In this document: piece by piece, positions 9,756-18,465 of the stretch
How positions within the stretch are numbered: position 1 is the stretch's first letter
How the letters are laid out: every line of letters starts with the position of its first letter
Origin: Salipiger abyssi
GTDB lineage: Bacteria > Pseudomonadota > Alphaproteobacteria > Rhodobacterales > Rhodobacteraceae
Reading direction: 5' to 3'
Assembly (NCBI RefSeq): GCF_001975705.1
Contig: NZ_CP015093.1
Span: 496,001-560,000 of the forward strand
Length of the DNA: 64,000 nucleotides
Translations under genes and position numbers: made by a program
The notes under the pieces: generated by a model
What the model saw: only the letters and a program-made list of their open reading frames with translations
What the model was told of the DNA's origin: nothing
Database searches by the model: none

Positions 9756-9777
9756 TTGTGCACAGATCTGTGGATAA
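9756..9777. promoter_or_regulatory. Inverted pair of DnaA-box-like sites upstream of ftsZ
   Basis: TTGTGCACA (9756-9764) and TGTGGATAA (9769-9777) are separated by GATC. The second, read on the minus strand, is TTATCCACA, a perfect match to the classical DnaA box; the first differs from TTATNCACA at one base. They lie about 290-310 bases upstream of the ftsZ ATG. DnaA acts as a transcription factor for ftsZ in Caulobacter; applying that here is inference. Confidence 0.6.
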
Positions 9778-9848
9778 GCTAGCAGAGTCGCGCTCCGCCG
9801 TCACCCCGGTATCTGTGGCGAAACGCGCGGATTTTCGCGCGCCCCGCC

Positions 9849-9871
9849 CTTTCATCTTTCTTCAAATACTC
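9849..9871. repeat. CTTTCATCTTT...AAATACTC intergenic motif, copy A
   Basis: The sequence CTTTCATCTTTC, TT, CAAATACTC stands 38 bases past the ftsA stop. Near-identical 23-base copies occur at 19795-19817, 27646-27668 and 35728-35750. A shorter related form is at 23525-23546 and as an inverted pair at 46297-46363. All copies are intergenic. Confidence 0.7.
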
Positions 9872-9908
9872 AAAAAAAACATCCCGCCCGCGCCACGGGC
9901 GCCGCCGC

Positions 9909-11240
9909 TCACCAGTTGTCGCGGAACCATTTCACCGCGCGTTTCAGCGAGCGCGCCGGGTATTTGTCGACCGGGATCTCGAAATCCCACCATTCGTCCT
10001 GCGGATGCGCCGCGAAAAGGCACATGCCCACGGCGCTGGCAAAGCCCGGGCCGGTGGCCGCCTGCGGCAGCCCGTGCACCCGCATCGGCCGGCCCAGACG
10101 CACCTGCGAGCCCAGGATCCGGCTCGCCAGCCCGTCGAGCCCGGGGATCTGGCTCGCCGCGCCCGTCAGCACGATCTGCTGGCTCGGCATATGCTCGAAG
10201 CCGGCGGCATCCAGACAGGAGCGCACCTCTTCGAGGATCTCCTCCACCCGGGGCCGCATGATGCCGATCAGCTCGGCGCGGCTGACCTGCCGGCGGTCAT
10301 GATGCCAGTCGCCGGTATCGCCCGAGATCTCGATCATCTCGCGGTCGTCCATGCCGGTGGCGACGACACCGCCGTAAAAGGTCTTGATGCGCTCGGCCAT
10401 CGCCATGGGGATCTGGAGCCCCATGGAAATGTCGCCGGTCACATGGTTGCCGCCCATCTGCACGGCATCCGCATAGATCATGTGTTTCTTCATGAAGATC
10501 GACACGCCGGTGGTGCCACCGCCCATGTCGATACAGGCCGAGCCCAGCTCCTGCTCGTCCTCGACCAGCGCCGCGATGCCGCTGGCATAGGCCGAGCTCG
10601 CGAGCCCCGCGAGCTCCAGATCGCAGCGCTTGACGCAATGCGCGATGTTCTGGATCGCCTGCGCGTTCACCGTCAGCATATGCATGTCGGTGGCAAGCTG
10701 CTGCCCGATCTGGCCGCGCGGGTCGTTCAGCCCGGAGCGGTGATCGAGCGCGAAATTCACCGGCTGCGCGTGCAGCACCTCGCGGCCATGGCCGAAATCC
10801 GGCACGTCGCAGGCCGAGAGCACCCGCGCCACGTCCTGCTCGGTCACCATGGTGCTCTCGATCTCGACCTGCCCGGCCAGCCCGTAGCTGCGCGGCTCGG
10901 CGCCCGAGAAACAGACGATGACGTGATCGACCCGGATGCCGGCCATCTTCTGCGCCGCCTGCACGGCGGTGCGGATGGCGCGCTCGGTCTCGCCCATGGC
11001 GGCGATCTCGCCGAATTTCACCCCGCGCGAGCGCGTCGTCGCCGCGCCGATGACGCGGAAGCCCGACTGACCGGCCAGCGAGCCGATGCCGTCATCGCCC
11101 AGCTTTTCCGTGCCGTCGAAGCGCAGCACCAGGCAGGCGATCTTGGAGCTGCCCACGTCCAGGATCGCCACCACCCCCCGCTGCATCGCCGCCTTGCGCA
11201 TGTTGCGCATGGCGCGCTGGGATTCATAGAGCTCGATCAT
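9909..11240 (-). CDS. ftsA: Cell division actin-like protein FtsA
   Basis: FtsA tethers FtsZ to the inner membrane and signals to the septal synthase. The 443-residue protein has the actin-type nucleotide motifs: phosphate 1 VAILDVGSSKIACLV near residue 25, phosphate 2 ACIDMGGGTTGVSIF, and an adenosine motif QIVLTGAASQIPGL. The C-terminus KRAVKWFRDNW is the amphipathic membrane-targeting helix. The N-terminus has about 20 residues before the ATPase fold, as in other alphaproteobacteria. Its ATG at 11240 overlaps the ftsQ TAA by one base, indicating coupled translation. Confidence 0.97.
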   Translation of the reverse strand: MIELYESQRAMRNMRKAAMQRGVVAILDVGSSKIACLVLRFDGTEKLGDDGIGSLAGQSGFRVIGAATTRSRGVKFGEIAAMGETERAIRTAVQAAQKMAGIRVDHVIVCFSGAEPRSYGLAGQVEIESTMVTEQDVARVLSACDVPDFGHGREVLHAQPVNFALDHRSGLNDPRGQIGQQLATDMHMLTVNAQAIQNIAHCVKRCDLELAGLASSAYASGIAALVEDEQELGSACIDMGGGTTGVSIFMKKHMIYADAVQMGGNHVTGDISMGLQIPMAMAERIKTFYGGVVATGMDDREMIEISGDTGDWHHDRRQVSRAELIGIMRPRVEEILEEVRSCLDAAGFEHMPSQQIVLTGAASQIPGLDGLASRILGSQVRLGRPMRVHGLPQAATGPGFASAVGMCLFAAHPQDEWWDFEIPVDKYPARSLKRAVKWFRDNW

Positions 11241-12124
11241 TATTGGTTTTCTCCGGTCTCCATGGCCTTGATCCGCCAGTATTCGCCTATCGCCTCGCCG
11301 TTCAGCCGCAGCGTCGGGCGCCGCGGCAGCCGCAGATCCACCGCCGCGATATCGCGCGACAGCATGTCCACCGCCTGATCCATGGCGATGGCGCGTTCCA
11401 GCGCCCGCACCGCGCCCGTCTCGGGCAGCATCAGGCGCTGGCCGCGATCCAGCACCACATCCCAGCGGCGTTCGCCGATCCGCTCCAGACCGCGCAGCCG
11501 CCCGGCAAGCGGCGCCGCCGCCTGCACCAGCTCCACCGCCTCGGCGACGAAATCGTCCGCGCCCTTGCCCGCGATCACCGGCAGCTCGGGATAGTCGCTC
11601 CGCGCCATCGCCGGCCTGACCCGCGCGCCGCTATCGTCGAGCAGCTCCAGCTCGCCGCGCAGCCGCCAGAGCGCCACCGGCACGCGCTCGGTCACGTCGA
11701 TCTGCAACACCCCGCCCTGCCGGATGCGCAGCCGCGCGCTCTCGACCGCATCCAGCCCGACAATCGCGCCCTGCATCAGGCCGAGATCGAGATCGAAGGA
11801 GCTGACGGGAAAGTCGATGGGCAGGATCTCGCGGATATCCTCGGAGACGCCGGGGCTGGCGCCGTCGATGGCCATGAGATTGACCATGAATTCCGGCCGC
11901 GTCTCGATCTGGTTGCGGATGCCGGCGATCGCGTCGAGCACGGCGGTGCGGTGATCCTCATAGGAGAAATACCAGCTCGTCGCACCGAAACCGATCAGCG
12001 CCGGCAGCCCGACCCGCAGCGCCAGCCGGAAGAGCGGCGTCAGCATCAGCCGCTCGATGCGGTATTTCAGCCGCGAGGGCGCGGGATCGGGGCGGTGGAC
12101 CTGCGGCGCGGGCGTCTCGGTCAT
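11240..12124 (-). CDS. ftsQ: Cell division protein FtsQ
   Basis: FtsQ is a bitopic divisome protein that scaffolds FtsL/FtsB. The start at 12124 (MTETPAPQVHRPD) overlaps the ddl stop as ATGA and is preferred over a site 12 codons upstream. A cytoplasmic tail of about 30 residues is followed by a membrane segment (RVGLPALIGFGATSWYFS). A POTRA domain comes next (IDGASPGVSEDIREILPI), then a beta domain (VTERVPVALWRLRGELELLD). Length is 294 residues. It sits between ddl and ftsA, the usual ddl-ftsQ-ftsA order. Confidence 0.95.
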   Translation of the reverse strand: MTETPAPQVHRPDPAPSRLKYRIERLMLTPLFRLALRVGLPALIGFGATSWYFSYEDHRTAVLDAIAGIRNQIETRPEFMVNLMAIDGASPGVSEDIREILPIDFPVSSFDLDLGLMQGAIVGLDAVESARLRIRQGGVLQIDVTERVPVALWRLRGELELLDDSGARVRPAMARSDYPELPVIAGKGADDFVAEAVELVQAAAPLAGRLRGLERIGERRWDVVLDRGQRLMLPETGAVRALERAIAMDQAVDMLSRDIAAVDLRLPRRPTLRLNGEAIGEYWRIKAMETGENQ

Positions 12125-13035
12125 CGGTTGCAAGAGGCATCCTCCACCAGCCAGCGGCAAAACTGCCCGAAGCTGTAACCAAGATATTGCGCCTGCTCGG
12201 GCACCAGCGAGGTCGGCGTCATGCCCGGCTGGGTGTTGGTCTCGAGCAGCACCAGCCCGGCAAGACCGCGACTCTCGTCCCAGCGGAAATCCGTGCGGCT
12301 GGTGCCCCGGCAGCCCAGCGCCTCATGGGCGCGCAGCGCGTAATCGAGACAGGCGTCAAAGATCTCCTGCGGCACCTCGGCGGGCAGCACATGGCGCGAG
12401 CCGCCCTCCTTGTACTTGGCGTCGTAATCGTACCAGCCATCGGTGAGAATATCGGTCACCGTCAGCGCCCGGTCGCCCATCACTGTGGTGGTAAGCTCGC
12501 GCCCGGGCACATAGGCCTCGACCATCAGCGTCTCGGGCATCTCGGCGGCCAGGCGCGGCGGCGAATTGGCCCCGTCCTGCACCAGATAGACACCGACCGA
12601 AGAGCCCTCGTTATAGGGCTTCACCACATAGGGCGGCGCCAGAACGTGGCGCGCTTCGATCTCGGATTTGTCGGCAAGCAGGCTGTCCACCACCGGCAGC
12701 CCGGCGGCGCGATAGACCTGCTTGGTGCGTTCCTTGTCCATGGCCAGCGCCGAGGACAGAACGCCGGAATGGGTATAGGGAATCCCCAACCATTCCAGCA
12801 GCCCCTGCACGCAGCCGTCTTCGCCCCAACGGCCATGCAGCGCGTTGAACACGACATCGGGCGCGAGCGCTGTCAGCACCTGCGCCAGATCGGGGCCGGC
12901 ATCGACCTCGGTGACCTGGAATCCTTCATCCCTCAAAGCGGCGGCACATTCCCGTCCGGAACTGAGAGACACCTCGCGCTCTGCGGAGGGGCCGCCCAAC
13001 AATACCGCCACTTTCGGGTTTGCCCTGCTCGACAT
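12121..13035 (-). CDS. ddl: D-alanine--D-alanine ligase
   Basis: This ATP-grasp enzyme makes D-Ala-D-Ala for the peptidoglycan pentapeptide. The N-terminus VAVLLGGPSAEREVSLSSG is diagnostic of Ddl. HGRWGEDGCVQGLLEWLGIPYTHSG and the serine loop YNEGSSVGVYLV are present, and LETNTQPGMTPTSLVP carries the metal-binding Glu and Asn near the C-terminus. The ATG at 13035 has a GAGG 11 bases upstream; a TTG two codons earlier is the alternative. Length is 304 residues. It follows murB and is coupled to ftsQ. Confidence 0.97.
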   Translation of the reverse strand: MSSRANPKVAVLLGGPSAEREVSLSSGRECAAALRDEGFQVTEVDAGPDLAQVLTALAPDVVFNALHGRWGEDGCVQGLLEWLGIPYTHSGVLSSALAMDKERTKQVYRAAGLPVVDSLLADKSEIEARHVLAPPYVVKPYNEGSSVGVYLVQDGANSPPRLAAEMPETLMVEAYVPGRELTTTVMGDRALTVTDILTDGWYDYDAKYKEGGSRHVLPAEVPQEIFDACLDYALRAHEALGCRGTSRTDFRWDESRGLAGLVLLETNTQPGMTPTSLVPEQAQYLGYSFGQFCRWLVEDASCNR

Positions 13036-13162
13036 CCCCAAAACCGCCTCGAAATGATGGGGCTTTGCGCCCCTTGTTCTGCTCTGGGGGTGATCCCCCT
13101 TATGGTCGGCGCCCCGCGTTTTGCGATGATCGCCGCGTCCGTTTCAGCGCGGTTGCCCGGCC

Positions 13163-14092
13163 TCAGGACACTGCGGGTTCTCCGACCCGCATGATTTCCC
13201 AATGTAACGCTATTCCGCTGTGTTGGAAAACCTTTTTTCGCACCTCCTCGCCCAATCCTTCCAGATCGGCGGCGGTTGCACCTCCGGTGTTCACCAGGAA
13301 ATTCGAATGTTTGGGCGACATCTGCGCCCCGCCCCGTGTGGCGCCGCGCAGGCCGGCCTCGTCGATCACCTTCCAGGCTTTCAGCTCGTGGGAGTCGTCG
13401 GCGCGGCCAGTGGAGCTGAACCCCGCCGGGTTGCGGAAGGTCGAGCCGGCGGTACGGTCCTTGCTGGGCTGGCTCTCGTCGCGTTTCTTGAGCTGCGCCG
13501 CCATGCGCGCCTCAAGCGCCCGCGGGTCGCCCGGCGCGCCCTCGAACACCGCCTCCGTCAGCACCCAGCCCTCGGGCAGCGCGCTCTGGCGGTAGGCGAG
13601 TTTCAGCTCAGTCGGCGTCAGCATCACCAGCGCGCCGTCGCGGGTGACCGCACGCGCCTCGATCAGATGATCGGCGACGTAGGAGCCGTAGCAGCCGGCA
13701 TTCATCCGCACCGCGCCGCCGATGCTGCCCGGGATGGTGCGCAGAAAGGTCAGGTCCACCCCGGCCTGCGCCGCGCGCTTTGCCACATGCGCATCGAGCG
13801 CGGCGGCACCGGCGGTGACGCGGGTGCCCTCGATGGAGATGCCGTTGAAGCCGCGCCCCAGCCGGATCACCACTGCGCGGATGCCGCCGTCGCGCACGAT
13901 CAGGTTCGACCCCACGCCCATGGGGAACACCGGCTGCCCGGCAGGCAGCGCGCGCAGAAAGTCGCGCAGATCGTCGAGATCGGCGGGTTGAAAGAACAGA
14001 TCCGCCGGCCCGCCCACGCGCAGCCAGGTCAGATCGGAGAGCGGGCGGTCCGCCGTGAGGCGCCCGCGCACGGGGGGAAGCGTGTCAGTCAT
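13163..14092 (-). CDS. murB: UDP-N-acetylenolpyruvoylglucosamine reductase MurB
   Basis: MurB reduces the enolpyruvyl group to give UDP-MurNAc, using NADPH and FAD. The FAD-binding half shows [28 protein letters not shown] and [18 protein letters not shown]. The substrate half has [10 protein letters not shown] with the catalytic Ser. The final Glu is in LHWEIMRVG. The start [10 protein letters not shown] at 14092 gives 309 residues; the open frame extends 17 basic codons upstream that lack similarity. The missing extra loop makes it the shorter type II form. It is followed by ddl after 127 bases. Confidence 0.96.
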   Translation of the reverse strand: MTDTLPPVRGRLTADRPLSDLTWLRVGGPADLFFQPADLDDLRDFLRALPAGQPVFPMGVGSNLIVRDGGIRAVVIRLGRGFNGISIEGTRVTAGAAALDAHVAKRAAQAGVDLTFLRTIPGSIGGAVRMNAGCYGSYVADHLIEARAVTRDGALVMLTPTELKLAYRQSALPEGWVLTEAVFEGAPGDPRALEARMAAQLKKRDESQPSKDRTAGSTFRNPAGFSSTGRADDSHELKAWKVIDEAGLRGATRGGAQMSPKHSNFLVNTGGATAADLEGLGEEVRKKVFQHSGIALHWEIMRVGEPAVS

Positions 14093-14173
14093 CGCGCGCC
14101 TTCTGCCGCGCCCTGCGGCGGCAGTAAAGCCCCGGCGCCTCATCGGCGACGGACAGACAGCCTCACTCGGCGC

Positions 14174-14428
14174 TCATTCGCCAAACCCGAGCCGCACGCG
14201 CAGCCAGCGCCAGAGATAGCGCAAAGGCCAGCGCAGGATGCTCATCCCGGCCAGCAGCACGATCAGCCCGATCCAGGGCCCGTTTTCCCAGACCACATAG
14301 ACCAGCAAGGGCAGGCCCGACCCGATCAAGAGATAGGCCCGCCGCCAGTGATTGTCGCGCGAGGGCAGCATCGCCAGCACATTGGCGGCAACGGCCCAGA
14401 CACAGGCCAGGAAAAGAGAAAGGGTCAT
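14174..14428 (-). CDS. DUF2484 small membrane protein
   Basis: This 84-residue protein (MTLSLFLACVWAVAANVLAM) has two or three hydrophobic segments, SLFLACVWAVAANVLAML, AYLLIGSGLPLLVYVVW and WIGLIVLLAGMSIL. It ends in a basic WRWLRVRLGF tail. Its composition and its place in front of murB fit DUF2484, a family I know from Rhodobacteraceae next to murB/murC. No function is known; a role tied to envelope synthesis is only suggested by position. An upstream start at 14443 would add five residues. Confidence 0.75.
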   Translation of the reverse strand: MTLSLFLACVWAVAANVLAMLPSRDNHWRRAYLLIGSGLPLLVYVVWENGPWIGLIVLLAGMSILRWPLRYLWRWLRVRLGFGE

Positions 14429-14474
14429 CGGCATCCCCTGCATGCGTCACGGGCAGGCCCCAAACTGCCCCGGA

Positions 14475-15662
14475 TCAGCCCTGTCCCGCAAGGCCCGCGA
14501 CAAGCGCCAGCAGCGACAGCGCCACACCGGCCACCGGCACCGCCATGGGCACGCGGAACGGGGCGTCAGGCACCCGCCGCTTGACCGCGATCAGCGCCGC
14601 GTTGATCAGCACAAAGACCGCCAGCAGCACCGCCGATGTCGTCCCGGCCAGCACGTCGACCGGCAGCAGCAGCGCCGCACCGATCACCGCCGCGCCGACC
14701 AGGGCGGTGGCGGGCAGCGGCGTGCCGAAGCGCGGATGCGCGTGGTGGAAGACCGCCAGCACGCCGCCGGCCTTGCCGAGCCCGAACAGCACCCGCGCCG
14801 CCATCACCACCTGCGCCAGCACACCGTTGAGCGCCGCAAAGACGGCAATCGCCGAAAACCCCGCCGCGCCGCCGCCCCGCGTCTCCTGCCAGACCAGCGC
14901 CAGCGGCCGTTCGGAAGCGGCCAGTTCCTCCAGCGGCACCGCCCGCACGGCAGCCCAGGAGACCAGCGCATAAAGCAGGGTCGTGACGACGAGAGAGGTC
15001 AGGATCGCGCGCGGCATCGTGCGGGTGGGCTCACGCACCTCCTCGGCCATGTTGACCATGTCCTCGAAACCAATGAAGGCGAAAAACGCCAGCACCGCCC
15101 CGGCACCGATGGCCGCAAAGCCGGGCGGCGGCGCGGTCACGTAATCCGGTGCTGGCGCGGCGCCCATCCCGGCCCAGACGATCAGCGCGAGCCCGGCAAG
15201 CTCGATCACGGTGAAGAGCGCGGCAAGGCTCAGGCTTTCCAAAACCCCCAGCCCGGCGACCAGCGTCAGCGCCAGACCGAGCCCCGCGACCCCGAGCCAG
15301 ATCGGCAGATCGACGATACCGGTCAGATACCCGACCCCGCCGCGCAGCACCGCTGCGGCGGAGATCGTGCCGGCCACGACGATGGCGAGCCCGACGAGCA
15401 CAGCCAGCCGCGGCATATCGAACCCCGCGCGGATATAGGCGGCCTCACCCGCCGCCTCCGGCACCCGCGCAGACCATTCGGCATAGGAAAGCGCGGTGGG
15501 CGCGGCCACGGCTCCTGCCGCCAGAAACGCCAGCGGCGCCCAAACGCCCGCCGCCCCTGCCACGGCGCCGACCAGCACGTAGATACCCGCGCCGACCATG
15601 ACACCGACGCCATAGGCGGTCAGCAGCCCGAAGCCGATCCGGCGTTTGAGTTGCTCGCTCAT
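14475..15662 (-). CDS. APC-superfamily amino acid permease
   Basis: The protein of 395 residues is almost entirely hydrophobic, with about 11-12 membrane segments. It begins MSEQLKRRIGFGLLTAYGVG and continues VMVGAGIYVLVGAVAG, the glycine-rich first helix of APC permeases. LSYAEWSARVPEAAGEAAYI and FFAFIGFEDMVNMAEEVREP are conserved APC segments. It should import or exchange amino acids or related amines at the inner membrane; the substrate cannot be told. The gene stands between murC and DUF2484-murB, on the same strand but with no link to wall synthesis, so it looks inserted into the dcw order. Confidence 0.88.
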   Translation of the reverse strand: MSEQLKRRIGFGLLTAYGVGVMVGAGIYVLVGAVAGAAGVWAPLAFLAAGAVAAPTALSYAEWSARVPEAAGEAAYIRAGFDMPRLAVLVGLAIVVAGTISAAAVLRGGVGYLTGIVDLPIWLGVAGLGLALTLVAGLGVLESLSLAALFTVIELAGLALIVWAGMGAAPAPDYVTAPPPGFAAIGAGAVLAFFAFIGFEDMVNMAEEVREPTRTMPRAILTSLVVTTLLYALVSWAAVRAVPLEELAASERPLALVWQETRGGGAAGFSAIAVFAALNGVLAQVVMAARVLFGLGKAGGVLAVFHHAHPRFGTPLPATALVGAAVIGAALLLPVDVLAGTTSAVLLAVFVLINAALIAVKRRVPDAPFRVPMAVPVAGVALSLLALVAGLAGQG

Positions 15663-15693
15663 CCTCCCTGCCCTCACCTACAGCGTGGCGCCA

Positions 15694-15717
15694 AAGATTT
15701 TTCGTACGAAAAATCTT
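15694..15717. repeat. 24-bp perfect palindrome between murC and the permease gene
   Basis: The 24 bases read identically on both strands: AAGATTTTTCGT followed by its exact complement, with CGTACG at the centre and no loop. It is AT-rich against a GC-rich background and lies 10 bases past the murC stop and 31 bases before the permease ATG. It could be a dimeric repressor site or a repeated intergenic element. As a hairpin without loop bases it is not a typical terminator. Confidence 0.75.
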
Positions 15718-15727
15718 CGGCCTCGCG

Positions 15728-17125
15728 TCAGTCGGCCAGGCGCTGCGGCAGGTTGTTGGCCCAGGCCGAGATCGTGCCCGCACCAAGGCAGACCACCATG
15801 TCGCCCGGCCGCGCCTGTTCGCGCACCAGCCGTTCCAGATCGTCCTCGCTGAGGATCGCGCGGGCATGCCGGTGACCGTGGCGGATCAGCCCGGCGACCA
15901 GATCGTCGCGCGTGGCGCCCTCGATGGGCTCCTCACCCGCCGCATAGACCTCGGCGATGGCCACCACATCGGCCTCGTTGAAACAGGCGCAGAAATCGTC
16001 GAACAGCGAATGCAGCCGCGAATAGCGGTGCGGCTGATGCACGGCGATGACCCGGCCTTCGGTGGCCTGACGCGCGGCTTTCAGCACGGCGGCGATTTCC
16101 ACCGGGTGGTGGCCGTAATCGTCGATGATGGTCACGCCGTTGACCTCACCCACCCGGGTAAAGCGGCGGTTCACGCCGCCGAACGCCGCCAGCGCCGTGC
16201 GGATCTCGTCGCGCTTCATCCCCAGATGCCGCGCCACCGCGACGGCGGCCAGCGCGTTCGAGACGTTGTGATCGCCGGGCATCGGCAGGGTGCAATCCTC
16301 GATCTTGCTGTCCTCGCCCTGAAGCAGGATGTCGAAATGCGCGATGCCCTTCTCGTAGCGCAGGTTCACCGCGCGCACATCCGCCTGGGCGTTGAAGCCA
16401 TAGGTCGTCACCCGCCGGTCGCTGACCCGGCCCACCAGCGCCTGCACCTCGGCGTGATCGGTGCAGCAGACCGCCAGCCCGTAGAAGGGAATATTCGAGA
16501 CGAACTGATAGAACCCGTCGCGCAAGTTCTCGATGCTGCCCCAGTGCTCCATGTGCTCGGGGTCGATATTTGTGACGATGGCGATGGTCGCAGGCAGGCG
16601 GTTGAAGGTGCCGTCGCTCTCGTCGGCCTCGACCACCATCCACTCGCCAAGCCCGACGCGCGCGTTGGATCCGTAGGCATGGATGATGCCGCCATTGATC
16701 ACCGTGGGATCGTAATTGCCCGCATCCAGCAGCGTCGCCACCATGGTCGTCGTGGTGGTCTTGCCATGGGTGCCGGCCACCGCGACGTTGGATTTCAGCC
16801 GCATCAGCTCGGCCAGCATCTCGGCCCGGCGCACCACCGGCAGACCGCGCCGGCGCGCCTCGTCGAGCTCGGGATTGCCCGGCTTGATCGCCGAGGAGAT
16901 CACCACCACCTCGGCGGTCTCGAGGTTCTCGGCCGTCTGGCCCTCGAAGATATGCGCCCCCAGCGCCTCCAGCCGCTCGGTGATCTTGGAGCGTTTGAGA
17001 TCCGAGCCTTGCACCACATAGCCGTGGTTGAGCAGCACTTCGGCGATACCCGACATGCCGATGCCGCCGATGCCGACGAAGTGAATGGGGCCCACATCGC
17101 CCGGAAGTTTCGTCGCGGCGCTCAT
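15728..17125 (-). CDS. murC: UDP-N-acetylmuramate--L-alanine ligase MurC
   Basis: MurC adds L-Ala to UDP-MurNAc. The N-terminus [26 protein letters not shown] carries the UDP-binding Rossmann motif. The ATP loop is [15 protein letters not shown], the central domain has [11 protein letters not shown] and [16 protein letters not shown] residues ([12 protein letters not shown]), and the C-terminal domain has [13 protein letters not shown]. The start at 17125 is preferred over the adjacent ATG at 17128 because of the GAGGGGGG site about 8 bases upstream. Length is 465 residues. It follows murG after about 50 bases. Confidence 0.97.
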   Translation of the reverse strand: MSAATKLPGDVGPIHFVGIGGIGMSGIAEVLLNHGYVVQGSDLKRSKITERLEALGAHIFEGQTAENLETAEVVVISSAIKPGNPELDEARRRGLPVVRRAEMLAELMRLKSNVAVAGTHGKTTTTTMVATLLDAGNYDPTVINGGIIHAYGSNARVGLGEWMVVEADESDGTFNRLPATIAIVTNIDPEHMEHWGSIENLRDGFYQFVSNIPFYGLAVCCTDHAEVQALVGRVSDRRVTTYGFNAQADVRAVNLRYEKGIAHFDILLQGEDSKIEDCTLPMPGDHNVSNALAAVAVARHLGMKRDEIRTALAAFGGVNRRFTRVGEVNGVTIIDDYGHHPVEIAAVLKAARQATEGRVIAVHQPHRYSRLHSLFDDFCACFNEADVVAIAEVYAAGEEPIEGATRDDLVAGLIRHGHRHARAILSEDDLERLVREQARPGDMVVCLGAGTISAWANNLPQRLAD

Positions 17126-17178
17126 CATGCCCCCCTCGGTGACCCGTTCGTGTTTCATCCCTGCCCGTCCTCTGCTGC

Positions 17179-18303
17179 TTATTGTTGTTGGTCTTCGTCC
17201 TGCCCGAACCCGGCGAGCTGCTCGACCAGCCAGGCCAGATGCTCTGCTGCCTCCGGCTTCGAAACCGCGAGCGCCGCGTGCGACATCTGCGACGCGCCCT
17301 CGGGGTTGCTCAGCACCGCCATGATCGCCTCGGACATGTTCTCGACGCTGAGCTTGCTTTCGGGGATGCGGATCGCGGCTCCGGCATCGACCAGCCCTTG
17401 TGCGTTGACCGACTGGTGATCGCCCGCCGCCGCCGCATAGGGCACGAGGATCGCGGGCCGCCCGATCACAGAGATATCGGCGACCGACGAGGCGCCCGAG
17501 CGCGAGATCACCAGCTGCGCCTCGGACATGCGGGCGGGGATATCGGTGAAGAAGGGCTGCACATCGGCGTCGATGGCGTGCTGGTAATAATATTGCGTGA
17601 CGCGCTCGCCATCCTCGTCGCGGGCCTGATGACTGACGCGAAGATTGCGCAGGATCTCGATAGGCAGGCGCTCGATGGCCGGCGGCACGATGTCCGACAG
17701 AATGCGCGCGCCCTGGCTGCCGCCGATCACCAGCAGCGACATAGGGTAATCGCCCGGCACGATATAGCCCGCGCCTGCCCGCTCATGCACCGCCATGCGC
17801 ACCGGATTGCCGGTATGCACGCCCTCCACCCCCTCGGGCAGCTCCGTGGGCCAGGTGCCGCAGGCCACAACGTCGACTTTCTTGGCAAAGATCTCGTTGA
17901 CCCGCCCCAGCACGCCGTTCTGCTCGTGGATCATCCGCGGCAGTTTCAGCAGCCAGGCCGCCGTCAGCGCCGGGATCGACGGGTAGCCGCCAAAGCCCAC
18001 CACCGCGTCGGGCCGGTCCTTGCGGAAGCGCATGAGGGTCGACAGCACACCGCCGGCGAGGCGGAACGGCACGGCAAGCCTGGCCAGCACGCCGCCGCGC
18101 GCGAAGGTCGCGGCGCTGACCTGCTCGATCTCGGTGGAATGGGGAAAGCCGCCGGTATAGCGGGCGCCGCGCGCATCGGTGGAGAGTTTAACCCGCCAGC
18201 CGCGCCGCAGCATCAGCTCCGCCAGCGCCTGGGCGGGAAACATATGCCCGCCGGTGCCGCCTGCGGCAATGACCAGAAGGGGACGCCGGAACCGCTCTGC
18301 CAT
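17179..18303 (-). CDS. murG: UDP-GlcNAc:lipid I transferase MurG
   Basis: MurG makes lipid II on the inner face of the membrane. The N-terminal loop [19 protein letters not shown] is the family signature. [34 protein letters not shown], the G-loop [11 protein letters not shown] and the donor-site [15 protein letters not shown] with [15 protein letters not shown] are all in order. The start at 18303 (MAERFRRP) gives 374 residues; an ATG four codons upstream is also possible. It lies between ftsW and murC as in most dcw clusters. Confidence 0.97.
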   Translation of the reverse strand: MAERFRRPLLVIAAGGTGGHMFPAQALAELMLRRGWRVKLSTDARGARYTGGFPHSTEIEQVSAATFARGGVLARLAVPFRLAGGVLSTLMRFRKDRPDAVVGFGGYPSIPALTAAWLLKLPRMIHEQNGVLGRVNEIFAKKVDVVACGTWPTELPEGVEGVHTGNPVRMAVHERAGAGYIVPGDYPMSLLVIGGSQGARILSDIVPPAIERLPIEILRNLRVSHQARDEDGERVTQYYYQHAIDADVQPFFTDIPARMSEAQLVISRSGASSVADISVIGRPAILVPYAAAAGDHQSVNAQGLVDAGAAIRIPESKLSVENMSEAIMAVLSNPEGASQMSHAALAVSKPEAAEHLAWLVEQLAGFGQDEDQQQ

Positions 18304-18465
18304 CTCAGCTTTCATCCTTCCCTGCCGCGGGCATTCCGGAGCTCATCGCCCGCGCACCCGCATCGCACCGCATGTTCTGGTGGTGCGCCAGGCGCCCACC
18401 GCAAAATCCGGGCACCCTTATCGCAGCGCAGCGGCCGGGTGAAGCCCCGCAGGCCGGCGGCCCGC

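Larger units (their letters stand above)
9465..9908. other. ftsA-ftsZ intergenic region (ftsZ promoter region)
   Basis: These 444 bases lie between the ftsA stop and the ftsZ start. No gene is supported. The region holds a palindromic pair of DnaA-box-like 9-mers at 9756-9777. It also has three GANTC sites (9567-9571, 9588-9592, 9785-9789), the target of the CcrM methyltransferase, and one copy of the CTTTCATCTTT motif at 9849-9871. A separate ftsZ promoter here is expected from the gap and from the terminator after ftsZ; I cannot fix its -35/-10. Confidence 0.6.
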
